Positions 22,960 through 33,370 are shown, numbered from the stretch's first letter. The stretch: 64,000 nucleotides of DNA from Allobosea caraganae (GCF_003351345.1 NZ_QQTO01000037.1:555609-619608); one strand, 5' to 3'. The notes: a model not told the origin generated them from the letters alone. Numbers and translations are program-made.

Positions 22960-23469
22960 ATGCTTGCCAGCGCTAAGCTCTTGAAATCGGCGAGAATTGC
23001 GCTGGGCGCGAGTCCGGAGGCAATCGCCACTGCGGCAACTCTTCACTCCCGAACTGTCCGAAAGATTGAGGCGGCAGCGTCCCGCCAGTCACGCGCGGCG
23101 ATGGCGGTACAAGCGGCATTGGAATCCAAAGGAATTGAATTCATCAAGACGCCGGACGGGCGCGTGGCAGGATTCCTCATGCCTCCGACGATGGACGAGC
23201 GCGAGCAAGGGCAGGTCAAGGGACAGCTTCCGTTTGCCGCTCTGCTCAAGCCGGCGAGGCTTGCTCTTGGGCTCAGTCTCGATGAGGTAGCGACGCAGGC
23301 GAGGATTCATCCGAGGACAGTTGGACGCGTCGAAACGCGAGGGCCGAACGCCGAAGCAACCGCTGCAAGCGTTGCCGTCAGAGACGCGCTCGAGGCGAGC
23401 GGAATCGAGTTCCTTCCCAGCTCGGAAGTCCGAGGGCCTGGCTTTCGTCTTCGGGAAGTAGATATCTGA
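22960..23469 (+). CDS. Tandem-HTH (XRE-like) regulator
   Basis: 169 residues made of two similar halves. Each half has an XRE-like HTH (LLKSARIALGASPEAIATAA and LLKPARLALGLSLDEVATQA, followed by RTVRKIE and RTVGRVE), a short helix, then a GIEF motif (KGIEFIKTPDGRVAGFLM and SGIEFLPSSEVRGPGFRLR). The HTH-GIEF unit is known as a single module in alphaproteobacterial regulators; two in one chain could bind two phased operator copies at once. It is divergent from the ParA-like/protease operon. Confidence 0.75.
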   Translation: MLASAKLLKSARIALGASPEAIATAATLHSRTVRKIEAAASRQSRAAMAVQAALESKGIEFIKTPDGRVAGFLMPPTMDEREQGQVKGQLPFAALLKPARLALGLSLDEVATQARIHPRTVGRVETRGPNAEATAASVAVRDALEASGIEFLPSSEVRGPGFRLREVDI

Positions 23470-23647
23470 ACCGATGCGACGAGTGCCGTCAGTCGCAACG
23501 AGCAAATACAAGGTCTGCAATATCCCCGATAGCCGCCGCAGGCCCCTTCGCGATCCAAACCGATCAGGCGGGCGATTTGAGAAACGATCCTGAAGGTTGC
23601 GCACCAGTTCATCCGGAGCGTCGCCGAGCCGGATTCAGCGAAGGCGA

Positions 23648-24277
23648 TTACGGCGCCGGACCAGGAGCGACGCCCACGTCGTACTCCTCTTCGCGCTCAT
23701 CGGTCATAAGATCAAAAATCGGAAAGCCAGGCAGATCCGACGCATCGGCATGGAAGCGAATGTCGGTGACGCCGTTCTCGCAGGCATGCGTGAACAAGGC
23801 GACGAACTCTTCCGAAAAGCCCTCCGCTCTCATTTCCGATATTTTCTCGGCGCGCCGCTCTTCGATATCAATTCTCGCGCTAGGCGAGAGGTCTCGGTCT
23901 GGAGCAGGCGCGAGGCAGCCCGACGTGCTGATGATCCAGCCACAGGGGCAGAGCGTGACATATAGCGACTGGCCGAAGTCGCCGTCCCGTTCTCCATCTT
24001 CATCCACTCCGCGGTATGTCTCGAGCAACTCGAAGTCACCCTTGCGGAGGTGACCGGTCGACAGATCGAGCATGGTCCAGAAGTTGGCTTTCCGGAATCG
24101 TTCGTCGGAGGCACGGTCCAGCAATTTCCGAGCAATCTGCTCGGGCGTGTCGGTCTGCTTGAATAGAGCCGCCCATTGCTCCTCGCTGAATTGCCGGCGG
24201 AGCAGCGCGTGTAGGTTCACAAGATCGATCGCGCAATCGTCGAGGAAGTCGGCGCTCGGCAGGCGCTGGTCGTTCAT
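23648..24277 (-). CDS. DUF5983-like hypothetical protein
   Basis: 209 residues from MNDQRLPSADFLDDCAIDL; this start is preferred over an ORF with 52 extra poorly conserved residues. FWTMLDLSTGHLRKGDFELLE and GVTDIRFHADASDLPGFPIF resemble proteins often found on plasmids and islands of Hyphomicrobiales (DUF5983-type, LDLSTGHL motif). It has an acidic pI, a CPCGW pair and no catalytic motif. It converges with the tandem-HTH gene and supports an island origin of this region. Confidence 0.6.
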   Translation of the reverse strand: MNDQRLPSADFLDDCAIDLVNLHALLRRQFSEEQWAALFKQTDTPEQIARKLLDRASDERFRKANFWTMLDLSTGHLRKGDFELLETYRGVDEDGERDGDFGQSLYVTLCPCGWIISTSGCLAPAPDRDLSPSARIDIEERRAEKISEMRAEGFSEEFVALFTHACENGVTDIRFHADASDLPGFPIFDLMTDEREEEYDVGVAPGPAP

Positions 24278-24954
24278 AATCGGGTTCCCTTGGCTCGAAC
24301 GCAGGCAAGACAGCCATGCGCAGAGCCAGTGTGCCTGATGACCTAGCAATGGACGGCGGCCGGCGGCCGGCGGCGCTCCACGGAAAAGCGGCAACGGAAT
24401 CGATGGCTCTAGAACGCAAATCGCATGGGTCACGGCTACGCCTGCGAGAAAAATCGCAAACGGGCCGGCCTGTCCCGCGAGCTACGTCGTTCCTCTGGTA
24501 TCGAGAGCCTGGTTGTGACGCATTTCTGTCCGACGCGAGACGCGCGATTCTGGCCCTTTGCGGACTCCGGGGAGGTCCGCTTCTGGGCTGTTCGGTTTGT
24601 CGATGGGAGCAGCCGGAGTTCGCCCTTTCCACCGCAACCATTGCAATCAACCGCCGTGTGAAAACGGATATTAAGTGGATGGCTACAACGCGATCAGAAC
24701 CGGGTCAGCATCCCGTAATCGTGGTCTCCCGTGAGGAGCAGACGATGCGGCTGGGTCGGATTGCGCTAATGTCGTTGAATAAGTCGCCGCGCTGCGACTT
24801 GACGGTCTGGTTTAGCCATCCTCGTGGATGGTAGCAGTCTGCTGATGGGCGAGGGGCGGATGGAGCTCGGGGCGTGTTCTACCAGTCGGCGTGGAGCGGC
24901 TGGGCGCTCCATCGCCGACCTGCAAAAGGTCGGCATGCCGGTTCGACCGCGCCC
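24278..24954. other. Gene-free stretch before the autotransporter
   Basis: About 680 bp without convincing coding sequence. Open frames here (plus strand 24316-24834 for example) lack ribosome binding sites and protein-like composition. The right end of the accessory zone probably lies in or near this stretch, but I see no second att repeat or insertion-sequence end. Confidence 0.4.
24914..24934 (-). terminator. Hairpin after the autotransporter gene
   Basis: GCCGACCT (24914-24921) and AGGTCGGC (24927-24934) form a perfect 8-bp stem with a 5-nt loop, 20 bp after the autotransporter stop codon. On the minus strand the loop reads TTTGC; no T tract follows, so it is a weak intrinsic terminator at best. 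Confidence 0.5.
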
Positions 24955-27900
24955 TCAGAACCTGACGGCCAGATTGGCCTTGAAGGCTTGGTCCTGGGCG
25001 TCGGCGGCGAGCTGTCCGGTGTAGGACAGGCCGAGCAAGGCACGCGGGCTGATGGCGAGGTCGAGCCCGGCTTCGACGAGCGCGGCGTTCTGCGCGATCG
25101 GCACACCCGCGACGCTGAACGGCGTGCTGCCCGAGAAGGCGAGCGTCGTGGTCGGATCGACATCGCCGAAGGCATGGCGCCAGGCCAGCGCACCGCGCAG
25201 CGTCAGGTCCATGCCCTGCATTGCAAAGCTGGTCGAGGCGCGCAGGCCGAGCGCGGAGTACCCGAGGCTGGTGTCCTCGCCGCGGGCGGAGAGCGCCGCC
25301 GCGCCGCCGATCTCGCGGAAGCCGTCGGTCTGCAGGTTGAGATAAGCCAGGCCGGCGAAGGGTTCGAAGGCGACGCGCGCGAGGTCGATCCGGTAGCCGA
25401 GCTCGCCGAAGACCTGCGCCGTGCCGGCGTCGTAGCCGGCGCGCGGATTGTCGCCGAAACCGGCGAAGGCGACCGTGCGGCGCGTCTCGACATCGTGCCA
25501 AGTGTAGCTCGCCCCCAGCCGCAGGCCGAGCGCGCCAAACTGCCCGCCGCCGTAGAGGCCGAGATGATAGTTGTCGCTCTCGCCGAAGGAGAGCCGGCCC
25601 TTGGCGTCGAACTCGCTATGGCTGTAGCCGGCGAGCAGGCCGAGACGCAGGCTGTCGAACAGGCCCATATCGGCACCGATCATCAGCCCGCCGGTCGAGC
25701 GGGTGAGCTTGCCGGCATTGCCGTCGGCATCGCTCCGGCCCCACGAGCCGTAGCCCTGGCCCCAGGCGGCGAAGCGATCCGACCGGAGCACCGGCATCGG
25801 CCCCTTCACGCTCGGGGCGAGGTCGGCGGTGAAGCCGTAGTTCATCGTCGCCATCGGGGCTGAGCCGACGCTGCCGAAGGCCGAGCGCAGCCGGTCGATC
25901 GCGGTTGAGCGGACGGCGCCGCCCTCCTCGACGAGCGCGCTCTTTGCCGAGGCGTGGATCTCGCCGGAGAGCAGGTCGAAGGCGCCGCGCGCGGACGCCG
26001 CGTCGAGCATCAAGAGGCTGTTGTAGAGCGCCAACGTGCCGCCGACCTGCGGCAGCGTGTTCAGCGCGAGGGCAGTGGCAAACTGGTTGCGCGTCTGAGC
26101 CACGGTCTGGAACACGGTCGGCGCGGGCGTGCCGGGATCGGTGGGAGTAACGGGAGGCGTGCCCGGATCGCTGCGGGGAGGCGTGCCGGGCTCGCTACCC
26201 TTGATCGCAATGGTGAGGCCGACCTCGCCGGTCCTCCGGTCGAGCCCAAGCGTGAGGAAGGCGGATGAGGTCGTGACGCCGGCGAAGCTGCCGTTGACCC
26301 CGCCTCCGGCGCTGATCAGCGAATAGCGCTGGCCGTTCTGGTAGCTGGTCTGCGGATCGAGCGCGCCGACCGTGACGTTGGCGCCAGCCACCGTCGCGGA
26401 GCCGGTGACCACGATCAGGTCGGAGCCGCCATTGCCGCCGATCTCGGCAGCATAGGTCGAGCCTGGAGCGAGTACGAGATTGCCATTGACGGTGAGCGTG
26501 CCGATCGAGTTGCCCGGCGCGATCGTGCCGTTGGCGAGGATCATGGTCGCGCCGACCGTGCCGGAGCCACCGAGTGTCGCACCGGCCTGCACCGTGACCG
26601 CCGAGCCGGCGAGCGAGCCGTTGACGGCCAGTCGCCCGGCCTCGACCGTAGTCGGGCCGGTGAGCCCGCTCGTGCCGGTCAGGTTCAGGCGGCCGGTGCC
26701 GCGCTTGGTGAAGGAGCCCGTGCCATCGATCGCGTTCGCGAATGCTGCATCGGCCGGCTGGTCGATAACAAGCGCGGCATTGTTCAGGATCGTGCCGCTG
26801 CCGAAACTCGCCGCCGAACCGATCAGCGTGCCGGCCGAGATCACCGTGCCGCCGCCATAGGTGTTTACGCCGGTCAGCGTCAGCGCGCCGGTGCCGAGCT
26901 GCGCGAGCGAGCCGGAGCCCGAGATCACGCCACTGAGGCTCACCGCGTCCGAGCGGTTGAAGGCGAGCGTGCCATTATTGGCGATGGTGCCGGTGATCGA
27001 GCCGGTCGTGCCGCCATCGCCGAGCTGCAAGGTGCCGGTACTGATGGTCGTGCCGCCGGTATAGGTGTTCGTCCCGGTCAGCGTCAGCGTGCCCGTGCCA
27101 AGCTGCACGAGCTGGCCGCTGCCCGAGATCGCGCCACTGAGGCTCGCCGCATCGGAGCGGTTGAAGGCGAGGGTGTCGTTGTTGACGACATCGCCCGTGA
27201 TCGAACCCGAGGTGCCGCCATCGCCGAGCTGCAAGGTGCCGGCACTGATGGTCGTGCCGCCGGTATAGGTGTTCGTCCCGGTCAGGATCTGCGTGCCGTC
27301 ACCGGCCTTGACCAGTGCGAGTGCGCTGTCGCCGGGCTCGCCGTCGATGAGTTGGCCGGCGTAGCTTGCCGTGCCGGAGGGCAGCGCGATGGTGAGCGAG
27401 CCGGCTTGCGTGTCATTGCCATTGACCACGAGGCCCGCACCCGAGAGCGAGCGCACGGTGACGTTTCGGCCGTTCGCCATCAGCGCAGCGGTTGCCGCCA
27501 GCGTCACGTCCGAGTTCGGCGAGAAGGCGCCGTCCGAGGCCGCAATCAGCGTCACGCCGGCGCCGATCGAGGTCGGGCCGCTATAGCTGTTGGTGCCGCC
27601 GAGCTCGGCCGCACCGATATCGGTATCGCTGTTGACGAAGGACAGCGCGCCGCCGGCGCCGTTGCCGTCGCCGATAGTGCCCGAGAGCGTCATCACCTGC
27701 CCGTTGACGTCGATCTTGCCGCCGGCGGTGTTGACCGCGATCGCATTGGCGAAGCTATTGATGAAGCCCGTGCCGGCCTTGAACGTGCCGCCATCGAGCG
27801 TCAGTGCGCCGGAGCCGAGCGCATCCGCGCTGCCCGCCTGCAGGATGCCGGCGGTGACGGTCGTACCGCCGGAATGGGTGTTGAAGCCCGACAGCACCAG

Positions 27901-30900
27901 CGTGCCGGCGCCCAGCTTGGTCAGGCTGCCGGCACCCGACATCGACCCACCAAGCTCGAGCTGCGTGCCGGTCGCCACATCGACGCTGCCGGCACCGGCG
28001 AGGCTGACAGTGCGGAACATGTCGAAGCTCGCCGTCGTCGCGAGCGTGCCGCCGTTGAAGGTCAGGCCGCCCGCCGCATCGCCGAGATTGGCGTTCGACG
28101 AGACCTGGAGCGTGCCGGCGTTGATCGCGGTGCTGCCCGTATAGCCGTTGGTGCCGGTCAGCACGATCGTGCCGCCGCCGGTCTTCTCCAGCCCGCCGCC
28201 GCCCTGGATCGATGCGTTGATCGTCGCCCTCAGGCCCGTGTCGATGCGCAGCTCCGTCGCCGATGCGGCGATCTGGAGCGCGCCCGGCCCGTTCAGCACA
28301 TAGCCTCCCGCGCCGAATTGCAGGCCCTGAACCTGCCGGTCGCTCGCGATCGTCACCGTGCCGCCGGCCGGGCCGGCGAAAACCGCGATCATGTCGGACC
28401 ATGCGGTGCCGATGCTGCCGCTCGCGTCAGTCCAGTTCGTGGCCGTCCCGTCCCAGATGCCGCCGCCGCCATGAACGGTCCCGTTCGCGGAGCTCTGCGA
28501 ACCGTTCCAGAACTGCAGCGCGTCATAGGTGGCGACGAGGTTGACCTGTCCCGCCGTCGTCGCGTCGACGCTGAAACTGTAGCCGGCCGGCACGATGCCG
28601 AGCGCGAGCCCGTGATCGACGAGCGAGCCCTGGTTGAACAGGCGGTAAGTGCCGGTGCCGAAGCCGCTCTGCGGCGTGATGTTGAGCAAGCCGTCGAGCG
28701 TCAGGTTGCCGTCGACCACGATGAGATCGTTGACCCCGCCGCCGACCACGCCAGGCGTGCCGAGCTCGTAGGCGAGCTGCGACGAGGCGTTCAGCAGCAG
28801 CGACCCGACGGTGAGCGTCCCCGGGCTGCTGCCCGGAGCCAGCGTGCCGCCATTGGCGATCGTCACGGCGCCGTCGATGCTGCCCGAGCCGCTGAGCGTC
28901 GCGCCCGCAGCCACGGTCACCGCCGTGGTGCCGAGCGAGCCCTCGACACGCAGCGTGCCGCCATCCACCGCCGTGCCGCCGGTATAGCTGCTCGCGCCGG
29001 TCAGCGTCAGGACGCCAGCATCGCCTTTGATGAAGCCGCCGGCCCCGGATAGCGCGCCCGACAAGGTGACGTCCGTGCCGTTGACCAGGGCGAGGCCTGC
29101 ATTGAGCGTGACATCGTTCGCAATGCTCAGTGAGCTGCTGTCGGCGAACAAAGTGGTCAGCGTGTTGACGCTCACGCGCCCGAGCCCCAGAGCCGTGTCG
29201 CTGTGGACGGCGACGTCTCCGCCCGCGAAGGTCGTGCCGCCAGTATAGCTATTGGCGCCGGACAGCTCGACGAAGCTCGCCCCCGGATGGCTGATGGTCA
29301 CTGACCCGTCGCCTGAAATCACTCCGTTCAGCGTCAGTGAGCCTGCGCCGCCGGCTCCCGAAGTCAGCGTCAATGCCTGCCCGGCATTGATCGCGATGGT
29401 GTTGGCGAGCGCGGCGCTCCCGCCGTTGGCGTTCGATAGCGTCGCGCTGCCGGTGACGGCGAGTCTACCGGTTCCGATCGCGGCGTTGTTCCCGAGCGCA
29501 AGCGTTCCGGCTGAAAGCGTCGTGCCGCCGGTATAGGTGTTCGCGCCTGTCAGCGTCAGCGTGCCGGTGCCCTCCTTGGCGAGGCGCCCGCCGCTGCCTC
29601 CGATGGTGCTGGCAACGGTCGTGCTCGAGCCGTCGCCGACGGTCAGCCTGTTGATGCCGAGCGAAACGCTGCTCCCGGCGACGCCGGAGAGCGCACCGAT
29701 GTTCTTGTTGCCACCAGCGCTGATGTCGAGGCTTGCGCCGACGCCGGCAAGCGAGACGGCGCCCGTCCCTGCTGCGATGCTCCCGCCGGCGCCGAGCGCG
29801 AGCGTACCGGCATTGACCGTGGTGCCACCCGTATAGGTGTTCGCGCCGTTCAGCGTGAACGTGCCCGTCCCCTGCTTGACGAGGCCGCCGGTGCCTCTGA
29901 TCACGCCGCTGAAGGTCCCGTCCGTCGCGGTCCCGAGGGTCAGCGTGTTGGCGCCGAGCGAGATGCTGCCTCCGGCGCCGGTCAGCACGCCGATGGTCTG
30001 GTTCGCGCCCGACGCGCTGATGTCGAAGGCGGTGCCCACACTAAGCGACACAAAGCCCGTCGCCGCGAGGCTTCCGCCCACGCCGAGCGCAAGCGTGCCG
30101 GCACCGATCCTCGTGCCGCCGGTATAGGTGTTCGCACCCGTCAGCGTCTGTGTGCCGATTCCAAACTTTTGGAGGCTGCCCGTGCCGCTGATGACACCGC
30201 CGAAGGCCTGGCCCGTCGCGGCGCCGAACGTGAGCATGTGGGCGCCGAGCGAAACCGAACTCCCGGCGACGCCGGAGAGCGCGCCGATGGTCTGGTTTCC
30301 GGATGCTCCGCTGATGTCGAGCGTCGTATCCGCCCCGGCAAGGTTCACCGCGCCACTTGCCGCGAGCGCACCGGAACCACTGAGCGCGAGCGTTCCGGCA
30401 CTGATCGTGGTGCCGCCGGTATAGCTGTTCACGCCGGACAGCTCGACGAAGCTCCCCCCCGGATGGCTGATCGTCACCGACCCGTCGCCTGAAATCACTC
30501 CGTCCAGCGTCAGTGAGCCTGCGCCGCCGGCTCCCGACGTCAGCGTCAACGCTTGCCCGGCATTGATCGCGATGTTGTTGGCGAGCGCGGTGCTCGCGCC
30601 GTTGGCGTTCGATAGCGTCGCGTTGCCGGAGACGGTGAGGCTGCCGGTGCCGATGGCGCCGTTGTTCCCGAGGGCGAGCGTGCCCGCTGAAAGCGTCGTG
30701 CCGCCGCTGTAGGTGTTCGCGCCCGTCAGCCTCAGCGTGCCGGTGCCCTGTTTGGCGAGGCGGCCGGTGCCGCTGATCGTGCTGGCGACGGTCGTGCTCG
30801 CGTGGTTGCCAACGGTCAGGGTATTGGCGCCGAGCAAGACGCTGCTCCCGGTGACCCCCGCCAGCGCGTCGATGCTCTGGTTGCTATTCGGCAAGCTGAT

Positions 30901-32868
30901 GTCCAAGCTTGCGCCGACATCGGCAAGCGAGAAGGCACCCGTCCCTGCGAGACTCACGCCGGCGCCGAGCGCGAGCGTACCGGCATCGACCGTAGTGCCC
31001 CCCGTATAGGTGTTCGCGCCTTGCGGCGTGAATCTGCCCGTCCCCTGCTTGACGAGGCCGCCCGTGCCGCTGATCGTGCCGGCGTAGGAGCCGTGCGCCG
31101 CGGTCCCGAAGGTCAGCGTGTTGGCGCCGAGCGAAATGCTGGTGCCCGCGGCGCCGGTTAGCGCGCCGATGGTCTGGTTTGCGCCCGAGGCGCTGATGTC
31201 GAAGGCGGCGCCCGCAATGGAAAGCGAGAGAGAGCCCGTGGCCGCGAGGCTCCCGCCGGCGCCGAGCGCAAGCGTGCCGGCAGTGATCGTCGTGCCGCCG
31301 GTATAAGTGTTCGCGCCGGTCAGCGTCTGTGTGCCGGTTCCCTGCTTGAAGAGGTTGCCAGTGCCGGTGATGACACCGCCGAAGCTCTGGTTTGTCGCGT
31401 CGCCGAAGAACAGCGTGCGGGCGCCGAGCGAAACCGTACTCCCGGCGACGCCGGAGAGCCCACCGATGGTCCGACTTCCTCCGACGGATGCTCCGCTGAT
31501 GTCGAGGCCCGCCGCGGCGCCGGCAAGGTTCACGGCGCCATTTGCCGCGAGCGCACCGGAACCATTGAGCGCGAGCGTGCCGGCATTGACCGTGGTGCCG
31601 CCGGTATAGCTGTTCACGCGGGAGAGCGTAAACGTGCCTGTCCCCTCCTTGACGAGGCCGCCGGCGCCGCTGATCGAACCGGCGAAAGATTGGTTGGTCG
31701 CGTTGCCGAAGGTAAGCGTTCGGGCCCCGAGCGAGATGCTGGTGCCAGTGAGACCGCTCAGCGCGCCGATAGTCTGGTTTGCGCCCGAGGCGCTGATGTC
31801 GAAGACTGTGCCCGAACCAAGCGAAACGGCGCCCGTCGCCGCGAGGCTCCCGCCAAAGCCAAGCGCAAGCGTGCCGGCAGCGATCGTGGTGCCGCCGGTA
31901 TAGGTGTTCGCTCCGGTCAGCGTCTGTGTGCCCGTCCCCTGCTTGACGAGGCCGCCGGTGCCGTCAACGACTCCGCCGAGTGTCTGGTCTGTCGCGTCGC
32001 CGAACGTGAGCGTGCGGGCTCCGAGCGATACCGTGCTTCCGGCGACGCCGGAGAGCGCACCGATGGTCTGACCAAGGATTGCGTCACTGATGTCGAAAAC
32101 CGCGCCGGCGCCTGAGAGAGCGACAGCGCCGGTCGCCGGGATGCTACCCATGCCGGTCACCTCAAGGGTGCCGTCATTGACCGTTGTGCCGCCCGTATGG
32201 CTGGCCGTGCCCGCTATCACCAGCCTCCCGCCCCCGGTCTTGATCAACTGGCCGGCGCCGGTGAACGTCGCACCCGCTTCGATCAGGAGGCCGCCGCCCG
32301 CGACCGTGTTCACGGTAAGGTCCGTCACCGCCTCGACGGTCACGGCCCCGTTGCCATCGTGGAAGCGCTGAAGCGCTGACGAAGTCGACTGTACGTCGAT
32401 CGTCGCGCCCGGTCCGTCAAATCTCAGCGTGCCGCCCGTTATGGCGTAAATAAATCCGTTGCCGCCTTCATAGGTGAGCGTGTTCAATCTGAACGTGCCG
32501 CCCAGGGTGACGTTAAAGTTGCCTAAGGGGGCAGGCATAACGACCTGGGCCGTGTTGCTATCCGGGACGGTGCCTGTGTCCCAAGCGAGGCCCGAGTTCC
32601 ACCCGGATCCGCCTTCATAGGTGAAGGTCTGGCCGCTTGCAGTGCCGCTTGCCCCCATTATCGAGGCGGCAACGACGATTCTGGCAAGCGCCGTCGAGCT
32701 TTTCAGCAAGCACCGATGGCGGGATATACGGACTGACTGGAACGTCTCGCTGTGCCGGGGAAGGCGGGATTTCACTGCAAGCGTCGTCGCGATCGTCATC
32801 TCAAGGCCTCGCCGCTGGCCAAGCGCCATACCTGCCAGCCTGACGTACAGTCGAATCGCACTGTACAT
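24955..32868 (-). CDS. Giant autotransporter adhesin (type Va)
   Basis: 2,637 residues. A long signal region (ALARIVVAASIMGASGTASG) leads to a passenger built from PATR-type repeats: the unit TYTGGTTxxAGTLxLG appears at least 19 times, alternating with NQTIGALSGVAGSSVSLG-type units, consistent with a long beta-helix. A Pro/Thr linker (GTPPVTPTDPGTPAPT) precedes a C-terminal autotransporter beta-barrel of about 280 residues that ends with Phe (ANLAVRF), as outer-membrane proteins do. ATG 32868 with GAGAGAGAT is the chosen start; MTIATTLAVK at 32799 is possible. Likely surface adhesion or biofilm protein. The plus-strand frames opposite are shadows. Confidence 0.92.
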   Translation of the reverse strand: MYSAIRLYVRLAGMALGQRRGLEMTIATTLAVKSRLPRHSETFQSVRISRHRCLLKSSTALARIVVAASIMGASGTASGQTFTYEGGSGWNSGLAWDTGTVPDSNTAQVVMPAPLGNFNVTLGGTFRLNTLTYEGGNGFIYAITGGTLRFDGPGATIDVQSTSSALQRFHDGNGAVTVEAVTDLTVNTVAGGGLLIEAGATFTGAGQLIKTGGGRLVIAGTASHTGGTTVNDGTLEVTGMGSIPATGAVALSGAGAVFDISDAILGQTIGALSGVAGSTVSLGARTLTFGDATDQTLGGVVDGTGGLVKQGTGTQTLTGANTYTGGTTIAAGTLALGFGGSLAATGAVSLGSGTVFDISASGANQTIGALSGLTGTSISLGARTLTFGNATNQSFAGSISGAGGLVKEGTGTFTLSRVNSYTGGTTVNAGTLALNGSGALAANGAVNLAGAAAGLDISGASVGGSRTIGGLSGVAGSTVSLGARTLFFGDATNQSFGGVITGTGNLFKQGTGTQTLTGANTYTGGTTITAGTLALGAGGSLAATGSLSLSIAGAAFDISASGANQTIGALTGAAGTSISLGANTLTFGTAAHGSYAGTISGTGGLVKQGTGRFTPQGANTYTGGTTVDAGTLALGAGVSLAGTGAFSLADVGASLDISLPNSNQSIDALAGVTGSSVLLGANTLTVGNHASTTVASTISGTGRLAKQGTGTLRLTGANTYSGGTTLSAGTLALGNNGAIGTGSLTVSGNATLSNANGASTALANNIAINAGQALTLTSGAGGAGSLTLDGVISGDGSVTISHPGGSFVELSGVNSYTGGTTISAGTLALSGSGALAASGAVNLAGADTTLDISGASGNQTIGALSGVAGSSVSLGAHMLTFGAATGQAFGGVISGTGSLQKFGIGTQTLTGANTYTGGTRIGAGTLALGVGGSLAATGFVSLSVGTAFDISASGANQTIGVLTGAGGSISLGANTLTLGTATDGTFSGVIRGTGGLVKQGTGTFTLNGANTYTGGTTVNAGTLALGAGGSIAAGTGAVSLAGVGASLDISAGGNKNIGALSGVAGSSVSLGINRLTVGDGSSTTVASTIGGSGGRLAKEGTGTLTLTGANTYTGGTTLSAGTLALGNNAAIGTGRLAVTGSATLSNANGGSAALANTIAINAGQALTLTSGAGGAGSLTLNGVISGDGSVTISHPGASFVELSGANSYTGGTTFAGGDVAVHSDTALGLGRVSVNTLTTLFADSSSLSIANDVTLNAGLALVNGTDVTLSGALSGAGGFIKGDAGVLTLTGASSYTGGTAVDGGTLRVEGSLGTTAVTVAAGATLSGSGSIDGAVTIANGGTLAPGSSPGTLTVGSLLLNASSQLAYELGTPGVVGGGVNDLIVVDGNLTLDGLLNITPQSGFGTGTYRLFNQGSLVDHGLALGIVPAGYSFSVDATTAGQVNLVATYDALQFWNGSQSSANGTVHGGGGIWDGTATNWTDASGSIGTAWSDMIAVFAGPAGGTVTIASDRQVQGLQFGAGGYVLNGPGALQIAASATELRIDTGLRATINASIQGGGGLEKTGGGTIVLTGTNGYTGSTAINAGTLQVSSNANLGDAAGGLTFNGGTLATTASFDMFRTVSLAGAGSVDVATGTQLELGGSMSGAGSLTKLGAGTLVLSGFNTHSGGTTVTAGILQAGSADALGSGALTLDGGTFKAGTGFINSFANAIAVNTAGGKIDVNGQVMTLSGTIGDGNGAGGALSFVNSDTDIGAAELGGTNSYSGPTSIGAGVTLIAASDGAFSPNSDVTLAATAALMANGRNVTVRSLSGAGLVVNGNDTQAGSLTIALPSGTASYAGQLIDGEPGDSALALVKAGDGTQILTGTNTYTGGTTISAGTLQLGDGGTSGSITGDVVNNDTLAFNRSDAASLSGAISGSGQLVQLGTGTLTLTGTNTYTGGTTISTGTLQLGDGGTTGSITGTIANNGTLAFNRSDAVSLSGVISGSGSLAQLGTGALTLTGVNTYGGGTVISAGTLIGSAASFGSGTILNNAALVIDQPADAAFANAIDGTGSFTKRGTGRLNLTGTSGLTGPTTVEAGRLAVNGSLAGSAVTVQAGATLGGSGTVGATMILANGTIAPGNSIGTLTVNGNLVLAPGSTYAAEIGGNGGSDLIVVTGSATVAGANVTVGALDPQTSYQNGQRYSLISAGGGVNGSFAGVTTSSAFLTLGLDRRTGEVGLTIAIKGSEPGTPPRSDPGTPPVTPTDPGTPAPTVFQTVAQTRNQFATALALNTLPQVGGTLALYNSLLMLDAASARGAFDLLSGEIHASAKSALVEEGGAVRSTAIDRLRSAFGSVGSAPMATMNYGFTADLAPSVKGPMPVLRSDRFAAWGQGYGSWGRSDADGNAGKLTRSTGGLMIGADMGLFDSLRLGLLAGYSHSEFDAKGRLSFGESDNYHLGLYGGGQFGALGLRLGASYTWHDVETRRTVAFAGFGDNPRAGYDAGTAQVFGELGYRIDLARVAFEPFAGLAYLNLQTDGFREIGGAAALSARGEDTSLGYSALGLRASTSFAMQGMDLTLRGALAWRHAFGDVDPTTTLAFSGSTPFSVAGVPIAQNAALVEAGLDLAISPRALLGLSYTGQLAADAQDQAFKANLAVRF

Positions 32869-33370
32869 ATCTCTCTCTTGCGTCAGAAGCCTCGTTTTGC
32901 GCCATCAAATGAGGCTTTGACAGAGAGTGTTGCACGCTCGCCGAGCGCAATAGGCGCTATCTGCCACGCTGACCGTTAATAAGGTTGTCAAAACCGACTT
33001 CGAGGATCTCCTCAATGAACTGATTTCACCTCAGGAGCCCGATCGGCCGCGATTTTCGCAGCTCGGCGGACACGCCTTACAGGGAGCCTTTGCTGCCCGA
33101 ACTGAGGGGTAGCGGCCTTCCTATCAGCGTGAATTTAGATGTCCGCTTTCAGGCGATGCATCAATGGCCGCTAGTGGCGCACAGCAGTCGTGATGCAGCT
33201 GACTCGATCAACGGCTGACTTGGTGGGAAAGATATGTTCTCGGCGCCGCAGTCTCATCATCGGATGCGCGAGGTCGAAGCACTCAATCTCTCCGATATCC
33301 TTCATTTGCATTAGGACGGAGCTCGCGTGCGGCATTAGCCTGTTCTGAGTCGAAACAGGAGGCAAAACTC
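32869..33370. other. Divergent intergenic region
   Basis: 500 bp between the autotransporter start and the secreted-protein gene. AT-rich patches near 32980-33010 and 33120-33150 could be promoters for the two divergent genes. No open frame with a ribosome binding site, repeat or known RNA is visible. Confidence 0.4.

Noticed and set aside
26480..32371. Long plus-strand open frames opposite the autotransporter, including one of 566 codons
   Set aside because: They are repetitive shadows caused by the GC-rich repeat codons on the minus strand, without ribosome binding sites or known domains.
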